Assembly (NCBI GenBank): GCA_024641665.1
Contig: JAHECP010000033.1
Location: 1 to 45,063, forward strand
Source: Acidobacteriota bacterium
Lineage (GTDB): Bacteria; Acidobacteriota; Vicinamibacteria; Vicinamibacterales; JAHECP01
Reading direction: 5' to 3'
DNA length: 45,063 bases
Shown piece by piece: positions 31,661 through 39,789 of this stretch (position 1 is the stretch's first letter; each line of letters starts with the position of its first letter). The notes beneath the pieces are model-generated. The model saw only the letters and a program-made list of their open reading frames with translations, was not told where the DNA came from and did not search any database. The translations under genes and the position numbers were made by a program.

Positions 31661-33582
31661 GCCGCCTCACGGTCCGACCGGAGGAACACGATCTCGAGGC
31701 ACGAGCCCTGCCCCACGACGCTGTCCACCAGGCGGACGTCGCCGCCGAAGCGCCGCATGAAGGTGCGCGACAGGAAGAGCCCCAGGCCCGTGCCCCGGGG
31801 CTTCCGCGTGCGGAAGGGCTCGAAGAGGTGCCTCTGTACCTCGGCCGGAATGCCGCACCCGTCGTCCCGGATCTGGAGCCGGACGTCGGAGCCGATGAGG
31901 AAGCGCACGACGATGGTGCCGCCGCCCTGGTCGAAGGACTCGATGGCGTTGATCAGCACGTTCAGGACGACGTGCTGGACGACCTCGGTGTTGGCCGTCA
32001 CTGCGGGCACCGGGTCGCCGCCCTGGAGCTCGATGTCGATGCGCGCCTCGCGGGCGGTCGGCCCGGCGAGCGCGATGATCCCCCGCACGACCTGAAGGAG
32101 GTCGATCGGCTCGATGGACGGAGGGATGCCCCTCGCAAACCGCAGGAACTGGTCGGTGATCTCCCGGCACCGCAGGACCTGCTGCCGGATGGTGTCTGCA
32201 CTCTCTCGAATCGCGTCCAGGGTCTCGCGGTCCACGCCGTCGCCGCCGCTGTCGTCGAGCCGGCCGAGGATGACGTCGGCGCAGGTCAGCGTCGAGGCGA
32301 GCGGCGTGTTCACTTCGTGCGAGAGCCCGGACGCGAGCACGCCGAGCGAGGAGAGACGCCCGATCTCGGCGAGCCGCTCTTCCTCTCGCACGCGCTCGGT
32401 GATGTCCCGCCAGACTTCCACCACCTGCGCGACCGAGCCGTCGTCGGCGTACACCGGCGACGCGTAGACCTCGTGCACGCGTCCATCGTCGTCGTCGGAG
32501 ACCGGCACGCGGTACACGGCTCGCTGCAGCGTGCCGGTCGACAGGCAGCGGGCGGTCGGACAGTCTGCGTCGTGCTGGCAGGGGAACGCATGGCCGACGA
32601 CATCGCGGCATTCCCGGCCCCGGAGCGCTTCGGGGTACGAGCACAGCCGCCGGGCGATCGAGCGGTTCGCCGCGACCACCTGGAAATTGCGATCCAGCAC
32701 GACCAGGCCGTCGTCCAGGCTGTTGAGGACGCCCGCCATCTGCTGTTCCCGCTCCTTGACCGCACCGATCAGGAACGAGGCCGAGTCGGCCATGTTGTTG
32801 AAATCCTTCGCCAGCGAGGCGATGACGTCGCCGCCCTCGACCTCGGCGCGCTCGCCGAGCGCACCGCCCGCGATGGAGCGAGCGGTGCGACCCAGTCTGG
32901 CCAGGCGGCCCAGGACGAGATACCGGACGAGCACTCCGACCCCGGCCAGAAGAACCAGGGCCAGCACGAGCGTCCCAACGGCCATCCGGGCGGAATCCCT
33001 ATGGAGCTGCCCCTGGATGCCGGCGAGCGAGATGTCGAGGATGAGCATGCCGTTCAGCTGCGTGGCCGCGCCGTGGCAGCGGTGGCACTCGGGTCGATTC
33101 GCGATGGGCAGCACGCTGCGAAGGACGCTCACGCCCCCCTGCTCGAGGAGGACCCAGCGCGGCCGCGCGTCGGGAGTCTTCGAGTGACACACGAGACAGG
33201 TCGGAGAGTCGCGGGGGATTCGAACGCCCAGATTGGCCTGATCGCTCGAGAGACGGATGACGCCTTCGCGGTCGAGGACCATGGCGCTCTGGACGTCGGG
33301 CTGGCGCCCGACTTCCCGGAGAATCTCGGTCATCAACAGCGTGTCCCGCTGGATCATCTGGTGACGGAGCGCGGTTTCGAGCATCCGGTTCTCGAGCTCC
33401 GCCGCCGTGCGCCGGGTCGCGATGGTCTGCTCGAAGTGGTACCGAGAGAGGACGTAGAGGCCGGCAGCGAGGGGGACGATGACGAGCAGCGTGATGCCGA
33501 CGGCGAGCCGCACGGTCAGGCGCTCCAGCCTGGGAAGCCCCAGACGCCTCACGGGCCGGGTTGCGCCGGAGCCCTCAGCCAT
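31657..33582 (-). CDS. Sensor histidine kinase with periplasmic di-haem c sensor and Cys-rich PAS
   Basis: A 641-aa membrane kinase. A first helix (about 25-45), a periplasmic sensor (46-200) with two CxxCH haem-c sites (C129-LVC-H133 and C166-HRC-H170), a second helix (201-222) and a HAMP domain (to about 265) come first. A PAS domain (about 285-395) follows with cysteines at about 314, 325, 335, 341 and 346. HisKA has H422 in LSHEVNTPL, then HATPase motifs NVLINAIESF, DDGCGIP and GTGLGLFLS. Covalent periplasmic haems suggest sensing of redox state, oxygen or NO. GGGAGG lies four bases before the ATG at 33582. The gene is coupled by ATGA to its regulator. Confidence 0.93.
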   Translation of the reverse strand: MAEGSGATRPVRRLGLPRLERLTVRLAVGITLLVIVPLAAGLYVLSRYHFEQTIATRRTAAELENRMLETALRHQMIQRDTLLMTEILREVGRQPDVQSAMVLDREGVIRLSSDQANLGVRIPRDSPTCLVCHSKTPDARPRWVLLEQGGVSVLRSVLPIANRPECHRCHGAATQLNGMLILDISLAGIQGQLHRDSARMAVGTLVLALVLLAGVGVLVRYLVLGRLARLGRTARSIAGGALGERAEVEGGDVIASLAKDFNNMADSASFLIGAVKEREQQMAGVLNSLDDGLVVLDRNFQVVAANRSIARRLCSYPEALRGRECRDVVGHAFPCQHDADCPTARCLSTGTLQRAVYRVPVSDDDDGRVHEVYASPVYADDGSVAQVVEVWRDITERVREEERLAEIGRLSSLGVLASGLSHEVNTPLASTLTCADVILGRLDDSGGDGVDRETLDAIRESADTIRQQVLRCREITDQFLRFARGIPPSIEPIDLLQVVRGIIALAGPTAREARIDIELQGGDPVPAVTANTEVVQHVVLNVLINAIESFDQGGGTIVVRFLIGSDVRLQIRDDGCGIPAEVQRHLFEPFRTRKPRGTGLGLFLSRTFMRRFGGDVRLVDSVVGQGSCLEIVFLRSDREAA

Positions 33583-33733
33583 GAGCCTCCCTGTCGCTCG
33601 ACGCCGCCGGGCGATGGCCGGCGGCACGGGCGGTTGCCTGTCGGGAGCCTCCAATCCTAGCACCAGTTGGGCACGCCCGCGCAGCGTCCCGCCGGTATCG
33701 GCGGCGGCGGACGGTCGTATATGCTGGGGGACC

Positions 33734-34993
33734 ATGCCGCATCCGCTGCAGCTCCTCCTGGTGCTTACGCTCGTCGTGGTGGTGGCGAAGATCGCGGGGG
33801 ACGTGGCGCACCGGCTCGGCCAGCCGGCCGTGTTCGGTGAGATCCTGGCGGGCCTGCTCCTCGGCCCGACCGCGTTGAACGTGCTCGGCTGGCCCGTGTT
33901 CGCCCCCGTCGGGGGCGTGCCCGTGCTCGACACGCTGCTCGACCTCGCCGACCTGGGCGTCATCCTTCTCATGTTCATCGCCGGCATGGAGACCGACGTC
34001 GAGGAGATGCGGCGCGTCGGCCAGGTGGCGTTCTGGTCGGCCACCGGCGGCGTCATCCTCCCCTTCTTCGGCGGCATCTTCCTCGCCGGCGCGTTCGGCT
34101 TCCCGGCGATGTGGGAGGGCGCGTTCATCGGCACCATCCTCACCGCCACGAGCGTCAGCATCTCGGCCCAGACGCTCATGGACCTCGGCGCGCTGCGCAC
34201 GCGGGAGGGCACCACCATCCTCGGCGCCGCGGTGATCGACGACGTGATGGGCATCCTGGTGCTGTCGGTCATCGTCGCGCTGGCGCGCGCGGGCCAGGGG
34301 GTCGGCCTCGGCAGCATCGCGTGGGTCATGGTGAAGATGACCCTCTTCTTCGTCGTCGCCATCGCCGCCGGCCGGCTGTTCCGGCCGCTGACCGAGTGGG
34401 CCGACCGCCTCGGCACCAGCCAGGGGCTGCTGGCGCTCGTCGTGGCCACGGCGCTCCTCTACGCGTGGGCGGCGGAGTACTTCGGCGGGATCGCGGCCAT
34501 CACCGGCTCGTACGTGGCCGGCGTGCTCTTCGCGCAGACGCCGCTCAAGAAGAAGATCGACATGGGGCTCGCGCCGCTCACCTATTCGGTGCTCGTGCCC
34601 GTGTTCTTCGTGAGCATCGGCCTGCGGGCCAACGGGCGCGACCTGGGTCAGCAGGCGGTCTTCACGGTGCTGCTCGTGCTCCTCGCGATCGTCGCCAAGG
34701 CGCTGGGATGCGCGGTCGGGGCGCGCGCGCTCGGCTTCGACAACAAGGAGTCGGTGCGCGTGGGGATCGGCATGATCTCGCGCGGCGAGGTGGGGCTGAT
34801 CGTGGCGGGCTACGGCCTGACGCACGCCATCATCGGCGAGGCGGTCTTCAGCGCGTCGGTCATCATGGTGCTGGCGACGACCGTCGTCACGCCCCCGCTC
34901 CTGCGGCTGGTGTTCCCCAAGGGCCGGGGCACGCACGTGGCGCTCGAGGAGGCCATCGCCAGCCCGCCCCCGGAGCTGCGCGGGCCCGAGTGA
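33734..34993 (+). CDS. Kef-type monovalent cation:proton antiporter (CPA2)
   Basis: A 419-aa membrane protein with 11-12 helices and no regulatory RCK domain. Family signs: RLGQPAVFGEILAGLLLGPTALN in helix 2, LADLGVILLMFIAGMETDVEEM, AVIDDVMGILVLS (the paired acidic residues of CPA transporters) and ISRGEVGLIVAGYGL near the end. It exchanges Na+ or K+ for H+. GGGGGA precedes the ATG at 33734. The carboxyl third of this gene is the left end of a tandemly repeated segment: degraded copies lie at 38350-38684 and 40600-40640. Confidence 0.92.
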   Translation: MPHPLQLLLVLTLVVVVAKIAGDVAHRLGQPAVFGEILAGLLLGPTALNVLGWPVFAPVGGVPVLDTLLDLADLGVILLMFIAGMETDVEEMRRVGQVAFWSATGGVILPFFGGIFLAGAFGFPAMWEGAFIGTILTATSVSISAQTLMDLGALRTREGTTILGAAVIDDVMGILVLSVIVALARAGQGVGLGSIAWVMVKMTLFFVVAIAAGRLFRPLTEWADRLGTSQGLLALVVATALLYAWAAEYFGGIAAITGSYVAGVLFAQTPLKKKIDMGLAPLTYSVLVPVFFVSIGLRANGRDLGQQAVFTVLLVLLAIVAKALGCAVGARALGFDNKESVRVGIGMISRGEVGLIVAGYGLTHAIIGEAVFSASVIMVLATTVVTPPLLRLVFPKGRGTHVALEEAIASPPPELRGPE

Positions 34994-35013
34994 GCGGTCA
35001 GAGCGTGCGTGAA

Positions 35014-35045
35014 AACACCCCGTCGGCTTCAGGCGCCGGGGTTCT
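35014..35045. terminator. Possible bidirectional terminator
   Basis: AAAACACCCCG, a short inner part, then CGGGGTTCTC lies between the convergent antiporter and STN-like genes. The outer stem is only five GC pairs; an A-rich start and TT after it give weak terminator character in both directions. Confidence 0.35.
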
Positions 35046-35066
35046 CACTGCAGGAAGACCCCGCCC

Positions 35067-35846
35067 TCAGTCCTTGACGCCGTGTATGTTCAGGCCGTAC
35101 GAGGCAGCGGAGGTCCCGTCGTTGAGAAGTTGCCACGAGAGCTTGCGACCCGTGGCTTCGAGCGTTCGCAACAGCACTGCCCGAGCACTCTCGTTATGCG
35201 CGCCCTGGCGAAGCCGCACTCGAGCGAGCAGGTTCAGCGGAACCGTTCCAATGATGATCGCCGTGCCTTTCGATTGGTTGACGGCATCACGGATGCTCTC
35301 GATCATCCCAAGAGCGTTCCGTTCTCCGTCTGGAATCGTGATCTTCGTGTCCAGGATCGAAAGCCGCGGGCGGACCGTGCCCGCCGAATCCCTGCTCGCC
35401 GCAGGGACGACGTGGAAGACGCGGCCCGTGCGTGTAAGAGCGAAGGCGCCGGCACTTCCACTGACGTTGTACGCCTCCACGAGCTCCCTCAGGAGAACTG
35501 CGGGATCCGGTGTGGCCATGCCCCGAGGAACCACATAGTCAAAGACGAATACGCCGCTGCGCGGGCCAACCAGCTTGGGGGTCGTTGGCCGGTAGTCTCT
35601 GGCCACCAAGCGCGTGATGTCCTCAACATCGCCCTCGTACACATAGGGAGGATCCTCGTACGTGACGATCCAGCCGTAGCGCTGTTCGAGATCCCTGACG
35701 GCGACGGCCAGCGGACGTGGACCCACGACATTGATCGTGAGCGCCTGGCCGCTCTGCCGGCCGCGGTTGGACCCCGCGCTGACACTGAAGACCAGTGCCA
35801 ACAGCAACAGAACCCGAAGACCGACCCGCAGCTGATTTGGACGCAT
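35067..35846 (-). CDS. Exported STN-like protein
   Basis: A 259-aa protein with a signal peptide (VGLRVLLLLALVFSVSAGS). After it, LTINVVGPRPLAVAVRDLEQRYGWIVTYEDPPYVYEGDVEDITR resembles the secretin/TonB short N-terminal (STN) fold found alone in exported proteins of Acidobacteria and relatives. A second half (ARVRLRQGAHNESARAVLLRTLEATGRKLSWQLL) looks like a further alpha/beta module. No enzyme motif is seen. AGGGA lies about eight bases before the ATG at 35846. Remnants of this gene recur at 38855-38955 and 40672-40695. Confidence 0.7.
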   Translation of the reverse strand: MRPNQLRVGLRVLLLLALVFSVSAGSNRGRQSGQALTINVVGPRPLAVAVRDLEQRYGWIVTYEDPPYVYEGDVEDITRLVARDYRPTTPKLVGPRSGVFVFDYVVPRGMATPDPAVLLRELVEAYNVSGSAGAFALTRTGRVFHVVPAASRDSAGTVRPRLSILDTKITIPDGERNALGMIESIRDAVNQSKGTAIIIGTVPLNLLARVRLRQGAHNESARAVLLRTLEATGRKLSWQLLNDGTSAASYGLNIHGVKD

Positions 35847-35907
35847 AGTCGTGTCCCTTTCTCTTGGTGGGCATTTTAGCGGGTCTTCGCGTTCAGTGTC
35901 ATCGCCT

Positions 35908-36958
35908 TCATGGCCAGACACGCTCTTGGTACTGGCCGGCACGCTCGCTCCACACGGTGGTCGTGGTCATTCCCATTCGGAGAGTATTCGTCACATACTT
36001 GACGAACCCGTAGCCGGAGTTGATGTACATGTCTTGCGGAAAGGTCGTGCCGCAAGGAGCGCGGTCATGAAGGCGATAGTACTCAACTGCCTGGGGGTAC
36101 CAGCCGACATAGTCAGGGCAAGTCAGGGCCCCAGTTGCTGTTCGCGTCGACGCTCCAAGATGCGCCGGTGATTGACTCAGCTTTGGCGATTTGGGACTGC
36201 GGGTACCAACAGGTATCAGGTCCCCCGCCTCCTGGGTCCGATTCCCACACCTGACGTCCAGTGAACGTGCCGCCCGACAGCGTCTGCGTCCATTTGTGTA
36301 TGGTGGTGCCTCCTGCCCACCATCCGCTGGAACTGGTCGTTTCACCCGTCGGTATCGCGGTAGCCAGTATCGTCCCGGACGCGGAGGCCCCGCCGATCCC
36401 CGCCTGCGCGTAACACTGGACCCATCGGTCGTACCCCGCTTCGTCCACAGTCCCTTCGGCAACCGCCTCCGGCCACGGCCCATGACCGTTGGCAGACGCG
36501 ACCTTGCCGCTGTCCTGGACCCAGATCTCAACGGTCAGGTAGATGTCGCGTTCCGGGTTGCCGCTGTAGGCCCCGGCGGAGCAACGCAGGTCGATCGGGC
36601 CGGATGCCCCGGCAGCGAGGGAAGATCGGGAGTGACGAGGCGTGAGCGGCGCCGCTGGTCCGGCGGCCGCCAGCGCGCCCGGTTCGCGGTACGTTGCGCG
36701 AACGGACGGACTGGCAGGCCGCAGGAGCGCACCGAGAACGCGCCAGAGTGCAGGACGCTGATGACGCGACGCGGCTTCGGGCGGCCGCGACGCCAACGTG
36801 GGCTGAGGTGCCAAGTCGCCACCGACGGGGCTGCCATCGATGGTGAAGGAATCGATCCACACTTCTTCGTCCTGAGCGAATAGGACGATCGAGGTGAGCC
36901 CCACCACGCCGATCATGAGGCCCGCGACGAGTAGATGAGACCGTGTTGCTTTTCGCAT
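35908..36958 (-). pseudogene. Secreted protein sharing an N-domain with the M15-like protein; frameshifted
   Basis: The protein starts at 36958 (AGGAG nine bases upstream) with a signal peptide and WIDSFTIDGSPVGGD. The part GPIDLRCSAGAYSGNPERDI, then YLTVEIWVQDSGKVAS and YDRWVQCYAQAGIGGAS, is clearly paralogous to the N-region of the M15-like gene at 39790-40478. Near 36143-36155, at a GGGG run after NSNW, the frame ends prematurely (GPDLP-stop). The sensible sequence continues in another frame as CPDYVGWYPQAVEYYRL to QERVWP at 35908. One inserted or lost G explains this. Four Cys in the tail suggest disulfides. Function unknown. Confidence 0.65.
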
Positions 36959-37372
36959 CGGGTATGCTCCTATCGGGACTCTCGATCGCAGATCTCCGAG
37001 TCGATGACCTCTCGCGCGATCGGTTCTCTGTCCACGCGCTCCCGTTGCTCGCTCGGCGGACGCAACACTTGCCCAGGGGCTCCTGACGAACCGCGGTGTC
37101 TGCCGCAACCCGGCGTGGTGGTCCGGCTCGTCTCTCCGATCAGTCCCCCAGGCGCGCCGTGCCGCCGAGCCGTGCCAGTAGCGTAGCCGGGGAGCTCACA
37201 AGGCGACTGATGCATTTTTCGGTGCAGATCTCAGTGCACTCTTCTCAGGGACTTCCAGGGCGATACGCTCGGGGATGTTGTCCGGTGTGGACTGTCCGCG
37301 ATTTGGGACGATCTGAGGCCCCATCCGCAGCGACTGCTGCTTGCGCGCGAGCGGGCACTCGCACGGACGCCG
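36959..37372 (-). other. Long 5' leader/intergenic interval with potential RNA structure
   Basis: About 410 bases between the regulator gene and the secreted-protein gene, without a supported ORF. On the minus strand a segment at about 37180-37245 can form a stem with ACTGATGCA-type arms around GAAAAA and is followed by GGCTACGCTACTGGCACGGC. It superficially recalls a c-di-GMP-I riboswitch but lacks that class's conserved first strand. It may still be a structured leader. Confidence 0.3.
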
Positions 37373-38164
37373 CTAATCTTCGAGGTCAACGCCGCTTTCG
37401 ACGAGGCGCCTGCGCAACTCGTCGAGTGCGACGGGATCGGTCACAAATGTCTGACCCGCGAGGACTTCGTTCAGCGTCGGAATCGGATCCGTCTGCGTGA
37501 CGCCGGCGATCTCGAGCAGGCGCCCGGCCGTCCTCGGGTGCAGCACGCGGAGGAACCACCGGGGTGAGCCGCCTCGTCGGCGTGCTTGCCTCACCGCCCG
37601 CAGCACCCGCGCGAGATCGAGCGACGACTTCAGCGGCAAACCCGTCGTGCGGGACCAACCCCGCAGCGTATCCAGCGCGACACCGAGGAGGTCTGCCCAC
37701 TCGAACTCCACCCGCGGGTCGTGCTCCGCGTCGAGGACAGCACACACGGCGTCCGCCCATCGCGCCAGACCATCGGCCCGAACCGTCGAGCGCCTCTCGA
37801 TCCCTCGAACAGTCCACGCGCGCTTGACCGCCTCAACGAGCTCATCCTCGAACACTGGCTTGACGAGGTACTCGAGGGCGCCCAGTGCCTTCGCCTCCCC
37901 CGCCGACTCCGTCGACGGATAGCCAGTCATCACGACGGCCGAGAGGTCCAGCCCGCTTTCGTGGATCTGCCGCAGCAGGTCGAGGCCGCCCAGATCCGGC
38001 AGCTTCAGGTCGGTGAGTACAACCTCGCACGCTTCGCCCTGAAGTGCTTCGAGGGCCTCGCGGCCTGACGCGGCAACCAGAACATCGAATCCCGCGTCCC
38101 GGAGCACAGCCTGCGACGTGTCCAACAACCCCTCGTCATCGTCGACGATAAGAACGCGTGCCAT
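37373..38164 (-). CDS. Response regulator with AraC-like output region
   Basis: A 263-aa protein. Receiver domain 1-120: VDDDE pocket, phospho-acceptor D in LTDLKLPDLGG (residue 52), MTGYP and K in YLVKPV. The linker is followed by about 110 residues with WADLLGVALDTLRGWSRTTGLPLKSSLDLARVLRAV, which has the look of an AraC-family recognition half (LGVSxRTLxRxF...G). The tail HPRTAGRLLEIAGVTQTDPIPTLNEVL is not recognised. No cognate kinase is adjacent, so it is an orphan. A candidate -10 TACAAT (minus strand, 38239-38244) lies in the conserved element A upstream. A 51-base relic of this gene is at 41782-41832. Confidence 0.85.
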   Translation of the reverse strand: MARVLIVDDDEGLLDTSQAVLRDAGFDVLVAASGREALEALQGEACEVVLTDLKLPDLGGLDLLRQIHESGLDLSAVVMTGYPSTESAGEAKALGALEYLVKPVFEDELVEAVKRAWTVRGIERRSTVRADGLARWADAVCAVLDAEHDPRVEFEWADLLGVALDTLRGWSRTTGLPLKSSLDLARVLRAVRQARRRGGSPRWFLRVLHPRTAGRLLEIAGVTQTDPIPTLNEVLAGQTFVTDPVALDELRRRLVESGVDLED

Positions 38165-38214
38165 GGTTGCACTCCAGGGATTCGGCCGAAGCCACCTGGA
38201 AGTGGCACAGCCAA

Positions 38215-38330
38215 GGTTACGGACCGTTCATACGCGGGATTGTACCACCGAGCGGGAACACGAGCGACCTCGAATCGAAGGCAGCGCAACGGAGCGCGCA
38301 GGCTGGGCAGCGTTCCGTTGCCGGATGCCA
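38215..38330. repeat. Conserved upstream element A, copy 1
   Basis: Contains GGTTACGGACCGTTCATACG, GGGATTGTACCA, GAGCGGGAACACGAG and GGCAGCGCAACGG, all also found in order at 40483-40577. On the minus strand GGTACAATCCC gives a TACAAT -10-like hexamer pointing to the response regulator; no good -35 is visible. Its conservation where neighbouring genes have decayed suggests a promoter or a recent duplication. Confidence 0.6.
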
Positions 38331-38349
38331 CCCGGGGCCCCCACCGGCC

Positions 38350-38684
38350 GTGTTCAGCGTGCCCCTGGTCCTCCTCGCGATCGTCGCCAAGGCGCTCGAG
38401 TGCCCGATCGGCGCGAGCGCGGTCGGGTTGGACACGAAGCAGTCGGTGCGCGTCGGCATCGGGAGATCGCGCGCGGCGAGGCGAGCCTGATCGTGGCGGG
38501 CTACGACCTGACGCACGGCATCATGGGCCAGGCCGAGCTCAGCGCGTCGGTCATCATGGTGCTGGCGGCGACCGTCGCCACGCCACCGCTCCTGCGGCTG
38601 GTGTTCCCGCGGCGCCACGGCCCGCACGTCGCGCTCGAGGGATCCGTCGCGAGCCCGCCTCCGGACCTTCGCGGGCCCGAGTGA
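38350..38684 (+). pseudogene. Antiporter C-terminal fragment (unit II)
   Basis: Corresponds to about the last 110 residues of the antiporter at 33734-34993. VLLAIVAKALECPIG and KQSVRVGIG are in one frame; after a lost base or bases near 38466, GEASLIVAGYDLTHGIMG, then SASVIMVLAATVATPPLLRLVFP and the ending SPPPDLRGPE continue in another. No start or upstream part is present. It is the left end of unit II of the tandem repeat. Confidence 0.85.
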
Positions 38685-38838
38685 GCGGTCGGGAGTCAGC
38701 GGTCAGGAAGAGCATTCTGCGACCCTGACAACGTGACGCGGGCCTTTTCTCACAGCTGACGGCTGCCCCCCCGGCTGACCCCTGACCACTGCGCCCTGCA
38801 CGCAGACCGCTGGCCACTGACCCCTGACCGTCGGACTA
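38685..38838. repeat. GACCGCTGA-type short repeat array, copy 1
   Basis: Repeated GGTCAG, CTGACCCCTGACC, GACCGCTGG and CACTGACCCCTGACCG motifs at about 10-12 base spacing, starting just after the antiporter-fragment stop. It contains GGTCAGGAAGAGCATTCTG, also present (one base changed) at 41870. Noncoding. Confidence 0.6.
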
Positions 38839-38854
38839 CAGGAAGACCCCGCGC

Positions 38855-38955
38855 TCAGTCCTTGACGGAGTGTTTGTTCAGGCTGTACGAGGCAGTGGAG
38901 GATCCTCGTACGTGACGATCCAGCCGTAGCGTTGTTCGAGATCCCTGACCGCGCC
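38855..38955 (-). pseudogene. STN-like gene remnant with internal deletion (unit II)
   Basis: The 3' end (stop preceded by codons for SLNKHSVKD, compare GLNIHGVKD in the intact gene) is joined at GGAGG (38897-38901) to the internal segment encoding AVRDLEQRYGWIVTYEDPP. In the intact copy these parts are about 540 bases apart and both flanks carry GGAGG (35108 and 35647), so the deletion used a five-base homology. The other side is fused to the HEAT-like gene region. Confidence 0.8.
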
Positions 38956-38969
38956 GGCGAGCGCACGAT

Positions 38970-39770
38970 CTATCCTGGCTGGCGCCGCGGTAGCGGAGGT
39001 ATCCCCACGAGGCGATCGGACGCGAGCTTCTGTGTCTTCTCGATCAGTTCGGGATCGGTCACGCCGCGCGCGATCAGTTCGCCTCGATCGGACGCCAAGC
39101 TCATCACGACGGCCCGGAGCTCGGGATCGTCCACCGCTACGGCGAGATCGATGGCCCTCCACAACGTGGTGAAGTAGACTCCCTTCCCGGTCGCGAGACG
39201 CTGCCGGGCCGCGCGGCGGATCTCGGCCAGCGTGGCGGGAGCCAACGGGTGTTCGTTCGCGCCTTCGACCATGAACCGGAGAGCGATCAAGCCATCGTTG
39301 ACAGCCTCACGCATGCTGTCCGGTGACGTCACAACAGAAAGAACCGCCGGCGCGGCCGGCTCGCCGAAATCGGCGAGTGCCCGCATGACCGTCAGCCCGC
39401 CATAGATGGCCACTGACAGCGCAGGAATCGCGCTCGGATCCCGCAACTCGGCCACCACGCGGGACACCTTTGCGATGAATTCAGGGTCTTCGAGGTTCGC
39501 GACCACCTTGCCATGTTTGTAGGCCTGGCCAACCAGATCGTTCTCCCGCTCGAGCAACGTGATGAGCGCCGCGCGCAAGTCTGCCGTCATGTTCGCCGGA
39601 CGAAGCAACTGCGCCCTCTCAAAGGCTTCGTTCCGCTGCTTCACATCTTGGCCAAGCAGCTGCTTGGCAATAGTCTGCTGGTCGACCTGTGCCCCGGTGG
39701 TCGGGAGCACGAGTACCATGGCCAGCAACGCGGCCGGGGCAGAACCGACGCGTGCTGCTAGTGTTCTCAT
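38970..39770 (-). CDS. Exported HEAT-like repeat protein, copy 1
   Basis: A 266-aa protein with a signal peptide (PAALLAMVLVLPTTGAQ). The body is helical with HEAT-like pairs (DLRAALITLLERENDLVGQA, DPEFIAKVSRVVAELRDPSAIPALSVAI, GEPAAPAVLSVV, REAVNDGLIALRFM). Such proteins usually serve as protein-binding scaffolds in the periplasm; no enzyme motif is present. GGAG lies six bases before the ATG at 39770. The M15-like pseudogene ends 19 bases upstream on the same strand. A near-identical but frameshifted copy is at 40714-41506. Confidence 0.75.
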   Translation of the reverse strand: MRTLAARVGSAPAALLAMVLVLPTTGAQVDQQTIAKQLLGQDVKQRNEAFERAQLLRPANMTADLRAALITLLERENDLVGQAYKHGKVVANLEDPEFIAKVSRVVAELRDPSAIPALSVAIYGGLTVMRALADFGEPAAPAVLSVVTSPDSMREAVNDGLIALRFMVEGANEHPLAPATLAEIRRAARQRLATGKGVYFTTLWRAIDLAVAVDDPELRAVVMSLASDRGELIARGVTDPELIEKTQKLASDRLVGIPPLPRRQPG

Positions 39771-39789
39771 GACGGTCTCCGTCCCGCTG

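Noticed and set aside
31657-34449. Longer version of the haem kinase starting near 34449.
   Set aside because: The extra 289 residues run antisense to the antiporter and have no domain. The ATG at 33582 has a good GGGAGG site and begins a normal kinase.
34111-35538. A 475-codon plus-strand frame across the antiporter end and the STN-like gene.
   Set aside because: Out of frame with both supported genes and of repetitive Arg/Gly composition.
37120-37250. Cyclic di-GMP-I (GEMM) riboswitch on the minus strand.
   Set aside because: A GAAA-type loop and GGCTA are present, but the conserved GCACAGGGCAAACC and GACGCAAAGCC strands are not. I keep it only as a possible structured leader.
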